A stretch of DNA of 64,000 bases from Luteimonas aestuarii (GCF_004357985.1 NZ_SMTF01000001.1:460494-524493), one strand, 5' to 3'; shown: positions 37,656-46,915, counted from the first letter of the stretch. Notes: generated by a model from the letters alone, not told the origin. Numbers and translations are program-made.

Positions 37656-38942
37656 TTACTCGGCCGAAGCGACCTTCTGCGTGGCCGCAGGCGTCTCGTA
37701 GATCAGGTAGGGATCGGACTTGTGCTCGATCACCGACTCGTCCACCACCACCTTGCTCACGTTCTCGAGCGATGGCAGGTCGTACATGGTGTCGAGCAGC
37801 ACCGACTCGACGATGGTGCGCAGGCCGCGCGCACCGGTCTTGCGCTTGATCGCCTTCTTGGCGATGGCGCTCAGCGCATCCTGGCGGAACTCCAGCTCCA
37901 CGCCTTCCATTTCGAACAGCTTCTTGAACTGCTTGCTGATCGCGTTCTTCGGCTCGGTGAGGATCTTGACCAGCGCCGCCTCGTCCAGTTCCTCCAGCGT
38001 CGCGACCACCGGCAGGCGACCGACGAACTCCGGGATCAGGCCGAACTTGATCAGGTCTTCCGGCTCCACGTCGGCCAGCACCTTGCCGGTCTCGGTCTTG
38101 CGCTCGGAACTCTTGAGCTTGGCACCGAAGCCGATGCCGCTGGCATCGGTGCTGCGCTGCTGGATGATCTTGTCCAGCCCGGCGAACGCACCGCCGACGA
38201 TGAAAAGGATGTTCTTGGTGTCGACCTGCAGGAACTCCTGCTGCGGATGCTTGCGCCCGCCCTGCGGCGGCACGCTGGCCACGGTGCCCTCGATCAGCTT
38301 CAGCAGCGCCTGCTGCACGCCTTCGCCGGACACGTCGCGGGTGATCGACGGGTTCTCGGACTTGCGCGAGATCTTGTCGATCTCGTCGATGTAGACGATG
38401 CCCTGCTGCGCCTTCTCGACGTCGTAGTCGCACTTCTGCAGCAGCTTCTGGATGATGTTTTCGACGTCCTCGCCCACGTAACCGGCTTCGGTCAGCGTGG
38501 TGGCATCGGCAATCGTGAACGGCACGTTGAGCAGTCGCGCCAGGGTCTCGGCCAGCAGGGTCTTGCCCGAACCGGTCGGGCCGACCAGCAGGATGTTGGA
38601 CTTGGCCAGCTCGACGTCGTCGTTCTTCTGCCGGCTCTCGATGCGCTTGTAGTGGTTGTAGACCGCCACCGCCAGCGTGCGCTTGGCACGCAACTGGCCG
38701 ATCACGTACTGGTCCAAGACCTCGAGGATTTCCTTGGGCTTGGGCAGCGAGCTGCGCGCCGACTGCGCCTTCTCCTCGAGTTCCTCGCGGATGATGTCGT
38801 TGCACAGTTCGACGCATTCATCGCAGATGAACACGCTGGGGCCGGCGATCAGCTTCCTGACCTCGTGCTGGCTCTTTCCGCAGAACGAGCAGTACAGGAT
38901 CTTGTTGCTGTCGCCGCTGCGGCCCTGACGATCTTCGCTCAT
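37656..38942 (-). CDS. clpX: ATP-dependent Clp protease ATP-binding subunit ClpX
   Basis: Unfoldase that feeds substrates to ClpP. From the ATG at 38942 it has 428 residues: zinc-binding domain with Cys18, Cys21, Cys40 and Cys43, AAA+ module with Walker A G-P-T-G-S-G-K-T and Walker [10 protein letters not shown], and the sensor-2 G-A-R-G-L-R. The ClpP-binding loop region near I-P-E-F-V-G-R-L-P is present. The upstream open frame to 38987 lacks homology. Co-directional with clpP and lon. Confidence 0.97.
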   Translation of the reverse strand: MSEDRQGRSGDSNKILYCSFCGKSQHEVRKLIAGPSVFICDECVELCNDIIREELEEKAQSARSSLPKPKEILEVLDQYVIGQLRAKRTLAVAVYNHYKRIESRQKNDDVELAKSNILLVGPTGSGKTLLAETLARLLNVPFTIADATTLTEAGYVGEDVENIIQKLLQKCDYDVEKAQQGIVYIDEIDKISRKSENPSITRDVSGEGVQQALLKLIEGTVASVPPQGGRKHPQQEFLQVDTKNILFIVGGAFAGLDKIIQQRSTDASGIGFGAKLKSSERKTETGKVLADVEPEDLIKFGLIPEFVGRLPVVATLEELDEAALVKILTEPKNAISKQFKKLFEMEGVELEFRQDALSAIAKKAIKRKTGARGLRTIVESVLLDTMYDLPSLENVSKVVVDESVIEHKSDPYLIYETPAATQKVASAE

Positions 38943-39047
38943 GCTGTGTTCTGGTCTGCTGCTGCGTTCACGGTTCGAGAATAGCACAGGGCCCGGCAGC
39001 GCAAACGGCGCGCTGCACGACCATAGTTTCCCTGTGGAATCAATCGG

Positions 39048-39677
39048 TTAGGCCGGCTGGATGGACTCGTCCGGGCGGCGCTCCAGGACCTGGTCGACCA
39101 GTCCGTACTCACGAGCGGCCTCGGCACTCTTGAAGTTGTCGCGCTCGGTGTCGCTGGCGATGGTTTCGATGGACTGGCCGGTGTGGCGGGCGAGGATCTC
39201 GTTGAGGCGCTGCTTCATCGACAGGATTTCACGCGCATGGATGTCGATGTCGGTCGCCTGGCCCTGGAAGCCACCCAGCGGCTGGTGGATCATCACCCGC
39301 GAGTTCGGCAGCGCATAGCGCTTGCCGGCCGCGCCCGCCGCCAGCAGCAGCGCGCCCATGCTGGCCGCCTGGCCGACGCAGATGGTGCTCACGTCCGGCT
39401 TGATGAACTGCATGGTGTCGTAGATCGCCATGCCGGCGGTGACGATGCCGCCCGGCGAGTTCACGTACAGGTTGATGTCCTTTTCGGGGTTCTCGGCCTC
39501 GAGGAACAGCAACTGGGCAACGATCACGTTGGCCATGTAGTCGTCGATCGGACCGACCAGGAAGATCACGCGCTCCTTCAGCAGGCGCGAGTAGATGTCA
39601 TAGGCGCGCTCGCCGCGACTGGTCTGTTCGACCACCATCGGGACGAGGTTGAGGGCCTTGGGGGTGGTATCGATCAT
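39048..39677 (-). CDS. clpP: ATP-dependent Clp protease proteolytic subunit ClpP
   Basis: Serine protease forming a double heptamer with ClpX. 209 residues with the catalytic triad Ser106 (Q-A-A-S-M-G-A), His131 (M-I-H-Q-P-L-G-G) and Asp181 (R-D-N-F). The N-terminal [23 protein letters not shown] is canonical. Located between tig and clpX, the standard gammaproteobacterial order. Confidence 0.98.
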   Translation of the reverse strand: MIDTTPKALNLVPMVVEQTSRGERAYDIYSRLLKERVIFLVGPIDDYMANVIVAQLLFLEAENPEKDINLYVNSPGGIVTAGMAIYDTMQFIKPDVSTICVGQAASMGALLLAAGAAGKRYALPNSRVMIHQPLGGFQGQATDIDIHAREILSMKQRLNEILARHTGQSIETIASDTERDNFKSAEAAREYGLVDQVLERRPDESIQPA

Positions 39678-39702
39678 GGTCGCTTCCCGGTGCTTGCAGC
39701 TG

Positions 39703-39771
39703 CGTAGGGCGGGCCTTGGCCCGCCATTGGATTACATGTCGGCCGAACGGCGGGTCGAAACCCGCCCTACG
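39703..39771. repeat. REP-type inverted repeat between tig and clpP
   Basis: Outer arms CGTAGGGCGGG (39703-39713) and CCCGCCCTACG (39761-39771) are perfect complements. Inside are two further hairpins, GGCGGGC...GCCCGCC style at 39709-39725 and GGCGGGT-CGAA-ACCCGCC at 39749-39766. The right arm overlaps the stop codon of tig. Confidence 0.85.
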
Positions 39772-41068
39772 GCGCGATCGCTTCCTGGAACGTCAACTGC
39801 TTCTCCTCGTGCTGGGCGCGCTCGGCGATCCAGTCGATCACCTGTTCCTCCATCACGCGGTTCTGCAGTCCCGACATCAGCTGGGGGTCGTTGCGGTACA
39901 AGTCAATGACCTGCTGGGGTTCCTCGTAGGTCGAGGCGATCAGGCGCAGGTGTTCGTTCACGCGCTTGGGATCGAGCACCAGCGCGTTGCGACGCGCCAC
40001 CTCGCCCACCAGCAGGCCGACCAGCACGCGTTTGCGCGCCGGCTCGATGAACGACTGGTGCGCATCCGCCGGCACCTGGCCGGGGTCGCGGCCGTTGCGG
40101 CGCAGCTGGTCGAGCTGTTGCTGCAGCATCGCGCGCGCTTCGGCCTCCACCACCTTGGGCGGCATCTCCACCTGGGCGAAGGTGGCGATGAGCTGCTCGC
40201 CCACTTCGCGGCGCAGGCGGTTCATCAGCGCGCCCTTTAGCTCGCGCTCCAGGTTGGTGCGGATGTCGGCGCGGAACTGGTCCATCTCGCCACTCTTCAC
40301 GCCAAAGCTGCGGATGAACGCGGCATCGGCTTCCGGCAGGTGCTGTTCGGACACCTGCTCCACCTGCAGGTGGACCTGCGCGGTCTTGCCGGCCAGGCGC
40401 TGCACCCGCCAGTCGGCGGGGAACGCCACTTCGAGCGATTTCTGCTCGCCTTTCGACATTCCAACCAACGCATTCTCAAGGTCGGCGTACATCGCGCCGG
40501 AGCCGATGACGGTGGTGCCGCCCTCGGCGCCCTCGGCAGGCAGTCGCTCGCCGTCCACTTCAGACCAAGTCTGCACATCCACCGCATCGCCGGACTGCGC
40601 CGGGCGCGTGACCGCGCTCCAGCTGCGACGCTGCATGCGCAGGTTCTCGATCATGCGGTCGATGTCTTCCTCGGTCACCTCGGCGGTATGGCGCACCACG
40701 TTGAGTCCAGAGACGTCGATATCGCCGAAGTCCGGCACCACCTCGAAAGTGGCCACGTACGCCAGCTCATCGCCTACGGCTTCGCCAGGCTCGATCTTCG
40801 GCTGGCCGGCCAGGCGCAGCTCGTTCTCGCGCACGGCTTCGTTGAAACGATCACGCAGCAGGCCGTCCAGTACTTCGGCGCGCACCTGCTCGCCATAGCG
40901 CTGCTCGATGACCTTCGTCGGCACCTTGCCGGGACGGAAGCCCTTGATCCGCGCGGTACGCGCGATCTCGCGCAGGCGTCCGCCGACCTGGCTCTCGATG
41001 CCCTCCGACGGCAGGCGGAAGGTGATGCGGCGCTCAAGGTTGCCGACGGATTCGACCGAAACTTGCAT
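39767..41068 (-). CDS. tig: Trigger factor
   Basis: Ribosome-bound chaperone that meets nascent chains. 433 residues: ribosome-binding N-domain with the G-F-R-P-G-K-V-P signature near residue 45, a central FKBP-like domain (about 150-240), and a C-terminal helical domain. The ATG at 41068 has GCAGGAG seven bases upstream. The coding frame extends upstream but only through tRNA and spacer sequence. Its TAG stop is inside the arm of a REP element, which also supplies the last codons. Confidence 0.97.
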   Translation of the reverse strand: MQVSVESVGNLERRITFRLPSEGIESQVGGRLREIARTARIKGFRPGKVPTKVIEQRYGEQVRAEVLDGLLRDRFNEAVRENELRLAGQPKIEPGEAVGDELAYVATFEVVPDFGDIDVSGLNVVRHTAEVTEEDIDRMIENLRMQRRSWSAVTRPAQSGDAVDVQTWSEVDGERLPAEGAEGGTTVIGSGAMYADLENALVGMSKGEQKSLEVAFPADWRVQRLAGKTAQVHLQVEQVSEQHLPEADAAFIRSFGVKSGEMDQFRADIRTNLERELKGALMNRLRREVGEQLIATFAQVEMPPKVVEAEARAMLQQQLDQLRRNGRDPGQVPADAHQSFIEPARKRVLVGLLVGEVARRNALVLDPKRVNEHLRLIASTYEEPQQVIDLYRNDPQLMSGLQNRVMEEQVIDWIAERAQHEEKQLTFQEAIAP

Positions 41069-41374
41069 ATTCACTCCTGCCACCGCGGCATGGTGCCGGC
41101 GGCTTGGCTCTACTGGGCGCATCCTGTGGATGCCGTGCGGTCCGGAGCGGCATCGGGTTCGACCCGACCGCACCGGCGGAACGGAATATTTTGGCGGATT
41201 CCGGGGTTCGCCGCCAGCCATTCGCGCCAGACGGACCTTGTGCCGGCGCCCCCGCCTCCCGGCATCAGGGCCACGATGCCGGGCCCACGGCGCGTTGACA
41301 CCCCCCTCGCACGCCCGGACAATGGGCGGTTCCCCGCGGCAAGACGCCAACGGGCCAGCAATATCCGGATCCAC
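41069..41374. other. Intergenic region between tig and tRNA-Pro
   Basis: No protein gene seen. It holds the tig ribosome binding site at its left end and a sigma-70-type promoter for the tRNA genes at 41295-41323. Nothing else was recognised. Confidence 0.5.
41295..41323 (+). promoter_or_regulatory. Sigma-70 promoter upstream of tRNA-Pro
   Basis: TTGACA (41295-41300), 17 bases, GACAAT (41318-41323), 51 bases before the mature tRNA start. Confidence 0.6.
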
Positions 41375-41451
41375 CGGGGTATAGCGCAGTCTGGTAGCGC
41401 GCCTGCTTTGGGAGCAGGATGTCGGGGGTTCGAATCCCTCTACCCCGACCA
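41375..41451 (+). tRNA. tRNA-Pro (TGG)
   Basis: Acceptor CGGGGTA/TACCCCG, anticodon loop TTTGGGA between CCTGC and GCAGG, T loop GGTTCGAATCC, encoded CCA. Confidence 0.97.
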
Positions 41452-41485
41452 TCCGGACCTGCCGGGGCCGCTATCATGCGCATAC

Positions 41486-41562
41486 GCGCCCGTAGCTCAA
41501 CCGGATAGAGCACCGGCCTTCTAAGCCGGTGGTTGCAGGTTCGAGTCCTGCCGGGCGCGCCA
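41486..41562 (+). tRNA. tRNA-Arg (TCT)
   Basis: Acceptor GCGCCCG/CGGGCGC, anticodon loop CTTCTAA between CCGGC and GCCGG, T loop GGTTCGAGTCC, encoded CCA. Confidence 0.97.
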
Positions 41563-41700
41563 GGCAGGATTCATCGAGAGTCGGTGTGGCGATGTCCGCG
41601 TTCCCGGTGCGCGACATCGACGAGTCGATTCGACCATGTTCGAAACGGTTGCCGGAAGCCACGGACCCCGTCGCTCCGGTATCCTACGCAGGTTCCATGT

Positions 41701-41778
41701 GGTGGCTGTAGCTCAGTTGGTTAGAGTCCTGGATTGTGATTCCAGATGTCGGGGGTTCGAGTCCCCTCAGCCACCCCA
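41701..41778 (+). tRNA. tRNA-His (GTG)
   Basis: Acceptor GTGGCT/AGCCAC with the additional 5' G opposite the discriminator C that is typical of tRNA-His. Anticodon loop TTGTGAT between CTGGA and TCCAG; encoded CCA. Confidence 0.97.
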
Positions 41779-41808
41779 CCCTATTTCCCCGCAGTCATGG
41801 GTAAGCCA

Positions 41809-41836
41809 TTGCCAGCGGCAGCGGGTCTGTTACAAT
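41809..41836 (+). promoter_or_regulatory. Sigma-70-like promoter upstream of tRNA-Lys
   Basis: TTGCCA (41809-41814), 16 bases, TACAAT (41831-41836); the -10 is 17 bases before the mature 5' end. Confidence 0.55.
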
Positions 41837-41852
41837 CTTCGCCCGATTTTCG

Positions 41853-41928
41853 GGGCCGTTAGCTCAGTTGGTAGAGCAGTTGACTCTTAATCAATAGGTC
41901 CAAGGTTCGAATCCTTGACGGCCCACCA
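41853..41928 (+). tRNA. tRNA-Lys (CTT)
   Basis: Acceptor GGGCCGT/ACGGCCC, anticodon loop CTCTTAA between GTTGA and TCAAT, T loop GGTTCGAATCC, encoded CCA. Confidence 0.97.
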
Positions 41929-41937
41929 TTTCACGAA

Positions 41938-41962
41938 GACCCGGCCATGCGCCGGGTTTTTC
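41938..41962 (+). terminator. Rho-independent terminator after tRNA-Lys
   Basis: ACCCGGC, loop, GCCGGGT followed by TTTTT, ten bases past the tRNA 3' end. Confidence 0.85.
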
Positions 41963-42052
41963 GTTTGCGCCGCCCCGGATCGCCGGATTCGAACCTCCGG
42001 TTCGCCCGCTGCGCGAGGCTGCCCGCGCGAAGTAAGATGCGCGGCGCGAGAT

Positions 42053-42141
<89 letters not shown>

Positions 42142-42462
42142 CCCCGGGTTCCACCTCGGGCCGCCGGGTAAATGAACAAGCGGACGGAGCCGCGCCCTCG
42201 ACGAATCGACGCAAAGGGCCCGCGACGCGGTGATGGTCGAGCCCGTCCCGAGGGAGCCGCCGCAAATCGCGCATCCCGGAGCGCCACGCTATTTGATGGC
42301 CCCCGAATCAGGCTGCATGGCGGAGGAAAAGCCTTGGCAGCCCCACCCCCCTCATCCGCCGGACGGGCACCTCCTCCAGACGGAAACCGGAACGCACGAG
42401 GCCGGGATTTACCTGCGCCGTGTATCCTCCCCCCCATCGTTCACTTCTCCCTGGAGTTCTCC
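42142..42462. other. Intergenic region between tRNA-Leu and the Bax-inhibitor-like gene
   Basis: No convincing gene, terminator or repeat seen. Short open frames here have no recognisable sequence and no good ribosome binding sites. It presumably contains the promoter of the membrane-protein gene at 42463. Confidence 0.4.
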
Positions 42463-43221
42463 ATGCGCAGCGGCAATCCGGCCCTGAAGGAATCCACCTT
42501 CCTCGACCTCGGCAGCGGCACCGTGGTGTCGCGCGCCGACGGTGCGATGACCCTCAACGGCACCGTCAACAAGACCGGCATCCTGCTGCTGTTGACGGTG
42601 ATGACGGCGGCCTTCGCCTGGAACGCGAGCTTCGTCAACGGCGAGCCGACCGCGATGGCCCCGATCTACATGTGGGGCGGCCTGATCGGCGGCTTCATCC
42701 TGGCGATGGTCACCGTGTTCAAGAAGACCTGGGCACCGGTGACCGCGCCAATGTATGCGCTGGTCGAGGGGTTCTTCCTCGGCGCGATCTCGGCGATGTT
42801 CAACCACATGTACGACGGCATCGTGATGCAGGCGGTGCTGCTGACCTTCGGCACGCTGTTCGCGCTGCTGTTCGCCTACCGCAGCGGCCTGATCAAGGCC
42901 ACCGAGAACTTCAAGCTGGGCGTGGTGGCGGCCACCGGTGGCATCATGCTGGTGTACCTGGCCTCGATCGTGCTGAACATGTTCGGCAGCGGGATCCCGC
43001 TGATCCACGAGAGCGGCATCGTCGGCATCGGCTTCAGCCTGTTCGTGGTGGTGATCGCGGCGCTGAACCTCGTGCTGGATTTCGACTTCATCGAAACGGG
43101 CGTTGAACAGGGCGCGCCGAAGTACATGGAGTGGTACGGGGCCTTCGGCCTGATGGTCACCTTGGTGTGGCTGTACATCGAGTTCCTGCGCCTGCTGTCG
43201 AAGCTGCAGTCGCGCAACTGA
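42463..43221 (+). CDS. Bax inhibitor-1/YccA-family membrane protein
   Basis: Integral inner-membrane protein of 252 residues with about seven hydrophobic segments after a soluble N-terminus of about 37 residues. Features include N-K-T-G-I-L-L-L-L, P-M-Y-A-L-V-E-G-F-F-L-G-A-I-S, and the acidic C-terminal D-F-D-F-I-E motif before the last segment, all typical of the pfam BaxI_1-type branch. Relatives are proposed ion (Ca2+) leak channels or membrane-stress factors; the function here is unproven. The ATG at 42463 has GGAG eight bases upstream, and a terminator follows, so it is probably monocistronic. Confidence 0.88.
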   Translation: MRSGNPALKESTFLDLGSGTVVSRADGAMTLNGTVNKTGILLLLTVMTAAFAWNASFVNGEPTAMAPIYMWGGLIGGFILAMVTVFKKTWAPVTAPMYALVEGFFLGAISAMFNHMYDGIVMQAVLLTFGTLFALLFAYRSGLIKATENFKLGVVAATGGIMLVYLASIVLNMFGSGIPLIHESGIVGIGFSLFVVVIAALNLVLDFDFIETGVEQGAPKYMEWYGAFGLMVTLVWLYIEFLRLLSKLQSRN

Positions 43222-43243
43222 CGCACATGTCCGCATCACCAAG

Positions 43244-43267
43244 AAGGGCGCCGAGGGCGCCCTTTTT
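43244..43267 (+). terminator. Rho-independent terminator after the Bax-inhibitor-like gene
   Basis: AAGGGCGCC-GA-GGGCGCCCTTTTT type hairpin 22 bases after the stop codon. Confidence 0.85.
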
Positions 43268-43373
43268 CATGGTTTTCCCCTGATCGAACGATAGACACTC
43301 GCGGCGGCGCAGGTAGGATGCCGCCGCAAGTCGCGGCCCCGCCAGGCCCCCTGATATCCCGGACTGCGGGAGC

Positions 43374-44723
43374 TCATGCCTGCGTGGGGGCTCCCTTGCT
43401 GTCCGCGACAGGCATGCCAGCACGTGAAGGCCAGGCGATGAACACGATGGCCACCATGGCCAGCAGCCAGCAGTACCAGACCTTGCCTGCAAGGGCGAGC
43501 GGCGACACCGAAGCCAGCGATGCCGCCAGCAGCAGCTGCGCGCCGTAGGGCAGCACGCCCTGCGGCACGCAAGCAAAGATGTCGACCAGGCTGGCGGCAC
43601 GCCGGGGCGGGATGCCATGCCGGGTCGCGATGTCCTTCGCCACGCTGCCGCCCACGAGGATCGCCACGGTGTTGTTGGCGGTGAACACATCCGAGGTGGC
43701 CGCGAGCGCGGCGATGCTTGCTTCGCCGGTGCGGCGTCCGCGATGCCCCCACCCGATGCGCGCAATGGCCGCCGCCAGCCAGTCCAGTCCGCCGGACGCC
43801 TTCATCAGGGCGCCCAGCCCGCCGATCAGCAGCGACAGCAGGAGGATTTCCACCATGCCCTCGAAGCCGGTCCAGATGTCGCCCGCGTACTGCACCAGGT
43901 CGTAGTCGGCCACGAACAGCAGGCCGAACGTGCCCGACAGCAGCAGGCCGATGCCCAGCACCAGCAGCACGTCGAGACCCGCCACCGCCAGTACCAGCAC
44001 CAGGACGTAAGGCAGGGCCAGCCAGGGCGACGCGACGTGGTCGACTTCCACCGGGGCAGAGTCGCCGGCGATACCCAGCAAGACCATGGTGGCCAGCGCG
44101 GCGGGCACGGCGATGCTGACGTTTTCGCGGAACTTGTCGCGCATCTGCGCACCCTGCGTACGCGTGGCCGCGATGGTGGTGTCGGAGATCACCGACAGGT
44201 TGTCGCCGAACATCGCGCCGCCGATCACCGCCCCGACCACCAGCGCGCGATCCAGCCCGGAGGCATCCGCGACCCCCAGGGCAATCGGCACCACGGCGGC
44301 GATCGTGCCCATCGAGGTGCCGATCGAAAGCGCCACCAGGCCCGCGATCAGGAACAGCCCGGGCAGCAGCAACGCCGGATGCAGCGCGCCGATGCCCAGC
44401 CCGACGATGGCATCCACCGCACCGGCCGCCTTCGATACATAAGCGAACGCGCCGGCCAGCAGGAAGATCAGGCACATCAGCACGATATTGGGATCGCCCA
44501 TGCCGCGCAGCAGCACCTCGACGGGTTTCAGGCCGCGGGCGTGTGCGATCCACGCCGCCAGCGCGAGGGCGGGCAGGATCGCGACTGGCGCGCGCAGCTG
44601 GTAGAACCCCATCGGCTCGCCGAGGGCGGTGAAGTACAGCCCGGCGCCGAAGAACAGCGCAAGGAACAGCAGCAGCGGCGTGAGGGCGATCGCACTGGGG
44701 CGGGCGCCGGCAGGCTGGGTCAT
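43374..44723 (-). CDS. Na+/H+ antiporter, NhaC family
   Basis: Inner-membrane antiporter, 449 residues with 10-12 hydrophobic segments. NhaC-type signatures include S-I-G-T-S-M-G-T-I-A-A-V-V-P-I, G-A-M-F-G-D-N-L-S-V-I-S-D-T-T-I-A-A, and the second repeat's T-S-D-V-F-T-A-N-N-T-V-A-I. The D-N-L-S-x-x-S-D-T motif argues for NhaC/MleN-type transport; exchange of an organic acid for malate-like substrates is possible. I start at the ATG at 44723; the open frame to 44837 has no signal and crosses the idh terminator. Confidence 0.88.
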   Translation of the reverse strand: MTQPAGARPSAIALTPLLLFLALFFGAGLYFTALGEPMGFYQLRAPVAILPALALAAWIAHARGLKPVEVLLRGMGDPNIVLMCLIFLLAGAFAYVSKAAGAVDAIVGLGIGALHPALLLPGLFLIAGLVALSIGTSMGTIAAVVPIALGVADASGLDRALVVGAVIGGAMFGDNLSVISDTTIAATRTQGAQMRDKFRENVSIAVPAALATMVLLGIAGDSAPVEVDHVASPWLALPYVLVLVLAVAGLDVLLVLGIGLLLSGTFGLLFVADYDLVQYAGDIWTGFEGMVEILLLSLLIGGLGALMKASGGLDWLAAAIARIGWGHRGRRTGEASIAALAATSDVFTANNTVAILVGGSVAKDIATRHGIPPRRAASLVDIFACVPQGVLPYGAQLLLAASLASVSPLALAGKVWYCWLLAMVAIVFIAWPSRAGMPVADSKGAPTQA

Positions 44724-44805
44724 CGGGAAGCCATCGCGTGGGGTCGCCGGATTCTGCGGCGTGGATGCGCTGCCGTCATCCCGCCTGGCGGAATGCCGCG
44801 GATAC

Positions 44806-44830
44806 AAAAACGGGACGCCGAAGCGTCCCG
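44806..44830 (-). terminator. Rho-independent terminator after idh
   Basis: On the minus strand CGGGACGC-TTCG-GCGTCCCG followed by TTTTT, 28 bases after the dehydrogenase stop. The TTCG tetraloop strengthens the hairpin. Confidence 0.9.
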
Positions 44831-44857
44831 TCCGCATGCGTCAGGGCGCAGGCCGGG

Positions 44858-45865
44858 TCAGACGCGACTGGCGATCGCCTTGGCGAACGACAGGGTATTC
44901 CCGCTGCCGCCGAGGTCCGGCGTGAGGTTGTCCCTGGCCTGCAGCGTATCGACGATGGCCTTGCGCAGGCGCGTGGCATCGTCGGGCTTGCCGAGGTGGT
45001 CCAGCATCTGCGCAGCCGCCAGCAGCAGCGCGCAGGGGTTGGCCTTGCCTTGGCCGGCGATGTCCGGGGCCGTGCCGTGCACCGCCTCGAAGATCGCCGC
45101 GTCCTTGCCGATGTTGGCGCCCGGCGCGAGGCCAAGGCCGCCGACCAGGCCCGCGCAAAGGTCGGAGATGATGTCGCCGAACAGGTTGGTGGTGACGATC
45201 ACGTCGAACTGCTCGGGACGCATCACCAGCTGCATGCAGGCGTTGTCCACGATCATTTCGTTGGCTTCGATCTCCGGATATTCCGCGGCCACCTCGCGCG
45301 CGACCTTGAGGAACAGGCCCGACGTGCTCTTGAGGATGTTGGCCTTGTGCACGATGGTGACCTTCTTGCGACCGGTCGAACGCGCCAGCTCGAACGCGTA
45401 GCGCACGATGCGTTCGGAGCCCTTGCGGGTGATGCGGGTGATCGAGACCGCGGTACCGCCGTCCTCCGACACTTCCTGGCCTTCGCTGATGTACGAGCCC
45501 TCGGTGTTCTCGCGGATGGTGATCAGGTCGATGCCGCTGTCGAAGCGCGACTTGGTGTTGGGGAACGAGATCGCCGGACGCACGTTGGCGTACAGGTCGA
45601 ACTGGCGGCGCAGCTCGACGTTGATCGAGCTGAAGCCCCCGCCCACCGGCGTGGCCAGCGGGCTCTTGAGCGCCACGGCATTGCGACGGATCGATGCCAT
45701 CGTCGTCGCGGGCAGCAGTTCACCGTGCTTTTCCAGTGCGACCAGGCCGGCATCGGCATCTTCGTACTGCAGGCCGAGCTGCATCGCATCGAGCACGTGC
45801 AGGGTGGCATCCATGATTTCGGGGCCGATACCGTCGCCGCGGATGATGGTGATCGTCTGGGTCAT
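44858..45865 (-). CDS. NAD-dependent isocitrate dehydrogenase (IMDH/HICDH-like type)
   Basis: Oxidative decarboxylation of isocitrate to 2-oxoglutarate, or of a related 2-R-malate. 335 residues, the short beta-decarboxylating dehydrogenase form. Motifs: G-D-G-I-G-P-E-I at the N-terminus, substrate-binding E-N-T-E-G-S-Y-I-S-E-G, catalytic Lys in V-H-K-A-N-I-L-K, metal Asp in T-N-L-F-G-D-I-I-S-D, and the cofactor loop H-G-T-A-P-D-I-A-G. The Asp at this cofactor position is typical of NAD preference. Isopropylmalate dehydrogenase is the main alternative, but no leu genes are near and the phospho-loop region fits isocitrate dehydrogenase of xanthomonads. Confidence 0.85.
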   Translation of the reverse strand: MTQTITIIRGDGIGPEIMDATLHVLDAMQLGLQYEDADAGLVALEKHGELLPATTMASIRRNAVALKSPLATPVGGGFSSINVELRRQFDLYANVRPAISFPNTKSRFDSGIDLITIRENTEGSYISEGQEVSEDGGTAVSITRITRKGSERIVRYAFELARSTGRKKVTIVHKANILKSTSGLFLKVAREVAAEYPEIEANEMIVDNACMQLVMRPEQFDVIVTTNLFGDIISDLCAGLVGGLGLAPGANIGKDAAIFEAVHGTAPDIAGQGKANPCALLLAAAQMLDHLGKPDDATRLRKAIVDTLQARDNLTPDLGGSGNTLSFAKAIASRV

Positions 45866-45930
45866 TGCGTGGGGGTTCCGTACGGTCGAACGCCGAAAAA
45901 CACGGCGAAATGGGCAAAAAACATCCGCCC

Positions 45931-45960
45931 ATTATGCCGGACCGGCCGCCGGTACCCCAA
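45931..45960 (-). promoter_or_regulatory. Possible promoter and structured leader of idh
   Basis: On the minus strand TTGGGG, 18 bases, CATAAT. Between this and the start codon two hairpins can form: ATGGGC/GCCCAT (45910-45932) and CGCCG/CGGCG (45891-45907). Confidence 0.35.
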
Positions 45961-46023
45961 ATCGACGATGGTCTGAGGCGCGCTTGGCCTGCCCGCAGCC
46001 GCCACGACGGCATGTGCATCGGA

Positions 46024-46425
46024 TCAGTCGTGTGCGTGCGCGCCAGGCGCGTCGGCGTCGCCCTGCTCCAGCTGGTCGAGGAAGTCCACCGCGCGCCGCA
46101 GGTGCGGGATGACGATGCTGCCGCCGACCACCAGCCCCACCGAGAAAGCCTCGAACATCTCGTCGCGGCTCACGCCCGCCTCGCGGCACTGTGCCACGTG
46201 GTAGCTGATGCAGTCGTCGCAGCGCAGCACCAGCGACGCGACCAGCCCGAGGAGCTCCTTGGTCTTCACATCCAGCGCGCCGGCCTGGTAGGTCTGCGTG
46301 TCCAGCGCGAAGAAGCGCCGCACCACCTGGTTGGGTTCGGCAAGGATGCGGTCGTTCATGCGCTTGCGGAAGGCGGTGAATGCCGCGATGCGGTCCGACT
46401 CGCCGCCAGAGGCATCACCACTCAC
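46024..46425 (-). CDS. Carboxymuconolactone decarboxylase/AhpD-like protein
   Basis: 133 residues, all-helical CMD fold. The C-x-x-C pair Cys69 and Cys72 in R-C-D-D-C-I-S-Y-H, with His76, is the AhpD-type redox centre, so a peroxidase-reducing or thiol-redox role is likely, rather than true muconolactone decarboxylation. The ATG overlaps the glutaredoxin stop by four bases, so two thiol-redox proteins are translationally coupled. The C-terminus is His/Ala-rich. Confidence 0.87.
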   Translation of the reverse strand: MSGDASGGESDRIAAFTAFRKRMNDRILAEPNQVVRRFFALDTQTYQAGALDVKTKELLGLVASLVLRCDDCISYHVAQCREAGVSRDEMFEAFSVGLVVGGSIVIPHLRRAVDFLDQLEQGDADAPGAHAHD

Positions 46426-46727
46426 GGGGAAGCCCCTGCGTCGCCAAGCAGCGCATCGAACTTGCCGGCCCGGTTCAGGGCGACCATGTCGTCATACCCG
46501 CCCACGTGCACGTCGCCGACGAAGATCTGCGGCACGCTGGTGCGCCGGGCCAGCGCCAGCATGCGCTCGCGTGCCTTGGGGTCCAGGTCCACGCGCACCT
46601 CCTCCCAGTCGAGACCCTTGCTCTTCAGGAAGTTCTTGGCGGCCATGCAATAGCCGCACACCGCACTGGTGTACAGCGTGATGGGCGGCTGCGCCGCGCT
46701 GCCGGGGGAGTCGATGCCTGCTGTCAC
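46422..46727 (-). CDS. grxC: Glutaredoxin 3
   Basis: Glutathione-dependent disulfide reductase. From a GTG at 46727 with GGAG five bases upstream it has 101 residues, starting with a short tail before the thioredoxin fold. The active site is Cys24-Gly-Tyr-Cys27, not the usual C-P-Y-C, followed by K-N-F-L-K-S-K-G. T-S-V-P-Q-I-F-V and G-G-Y-D-D-M are the GSH-binding segments. Coupled to the AhpD-like gene downstream. Confidence 0.92.
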   Translation of the reverse strand: MTAGIDSPGSAAQPPITLYTSAVCGYCMAAKNFLKSKGLDWEEVRVDLDPKARERMLALARRTSVPQIFVGDVHVGGYDDMVALNRAGKFDALLGDAGASP

Positions 46728-46915
46728 GCGCGCTCCGGAACCTTGTCGTCGTGTCGGAGGTCCAAGTGTGGTGCGCACCGCCGGTCATTTCCAGTCCGAC
46801 GCCAAAACGCAGCGTTGCCTGCCGGGCCACACCGGTCCGGTTAACACAGAGTTCACGCCTTCACGGGCGCGAGACTGCATCCTCCCGACATCGTTTCCCC
46901 GACCTCCAGCTCCTG

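Noticed and set aside
41265..41662. Peptides such as G-F-E-P-P-T-S and G-L-E-P-A-T near the tRNA-Pro and tRNA-Arg genes
   Set aside because: These are the well-known artefact of translating tRNA T-loops and flanks on the reverse strand; not proteins.
42230..42487. 85-codon open frame between tRNA-Leu and the Bax-inhibitor-like gene
   Set aside because: Pro/His-rich, no ribosome binding site, and it overlaps the true start of the next gene in another frame.
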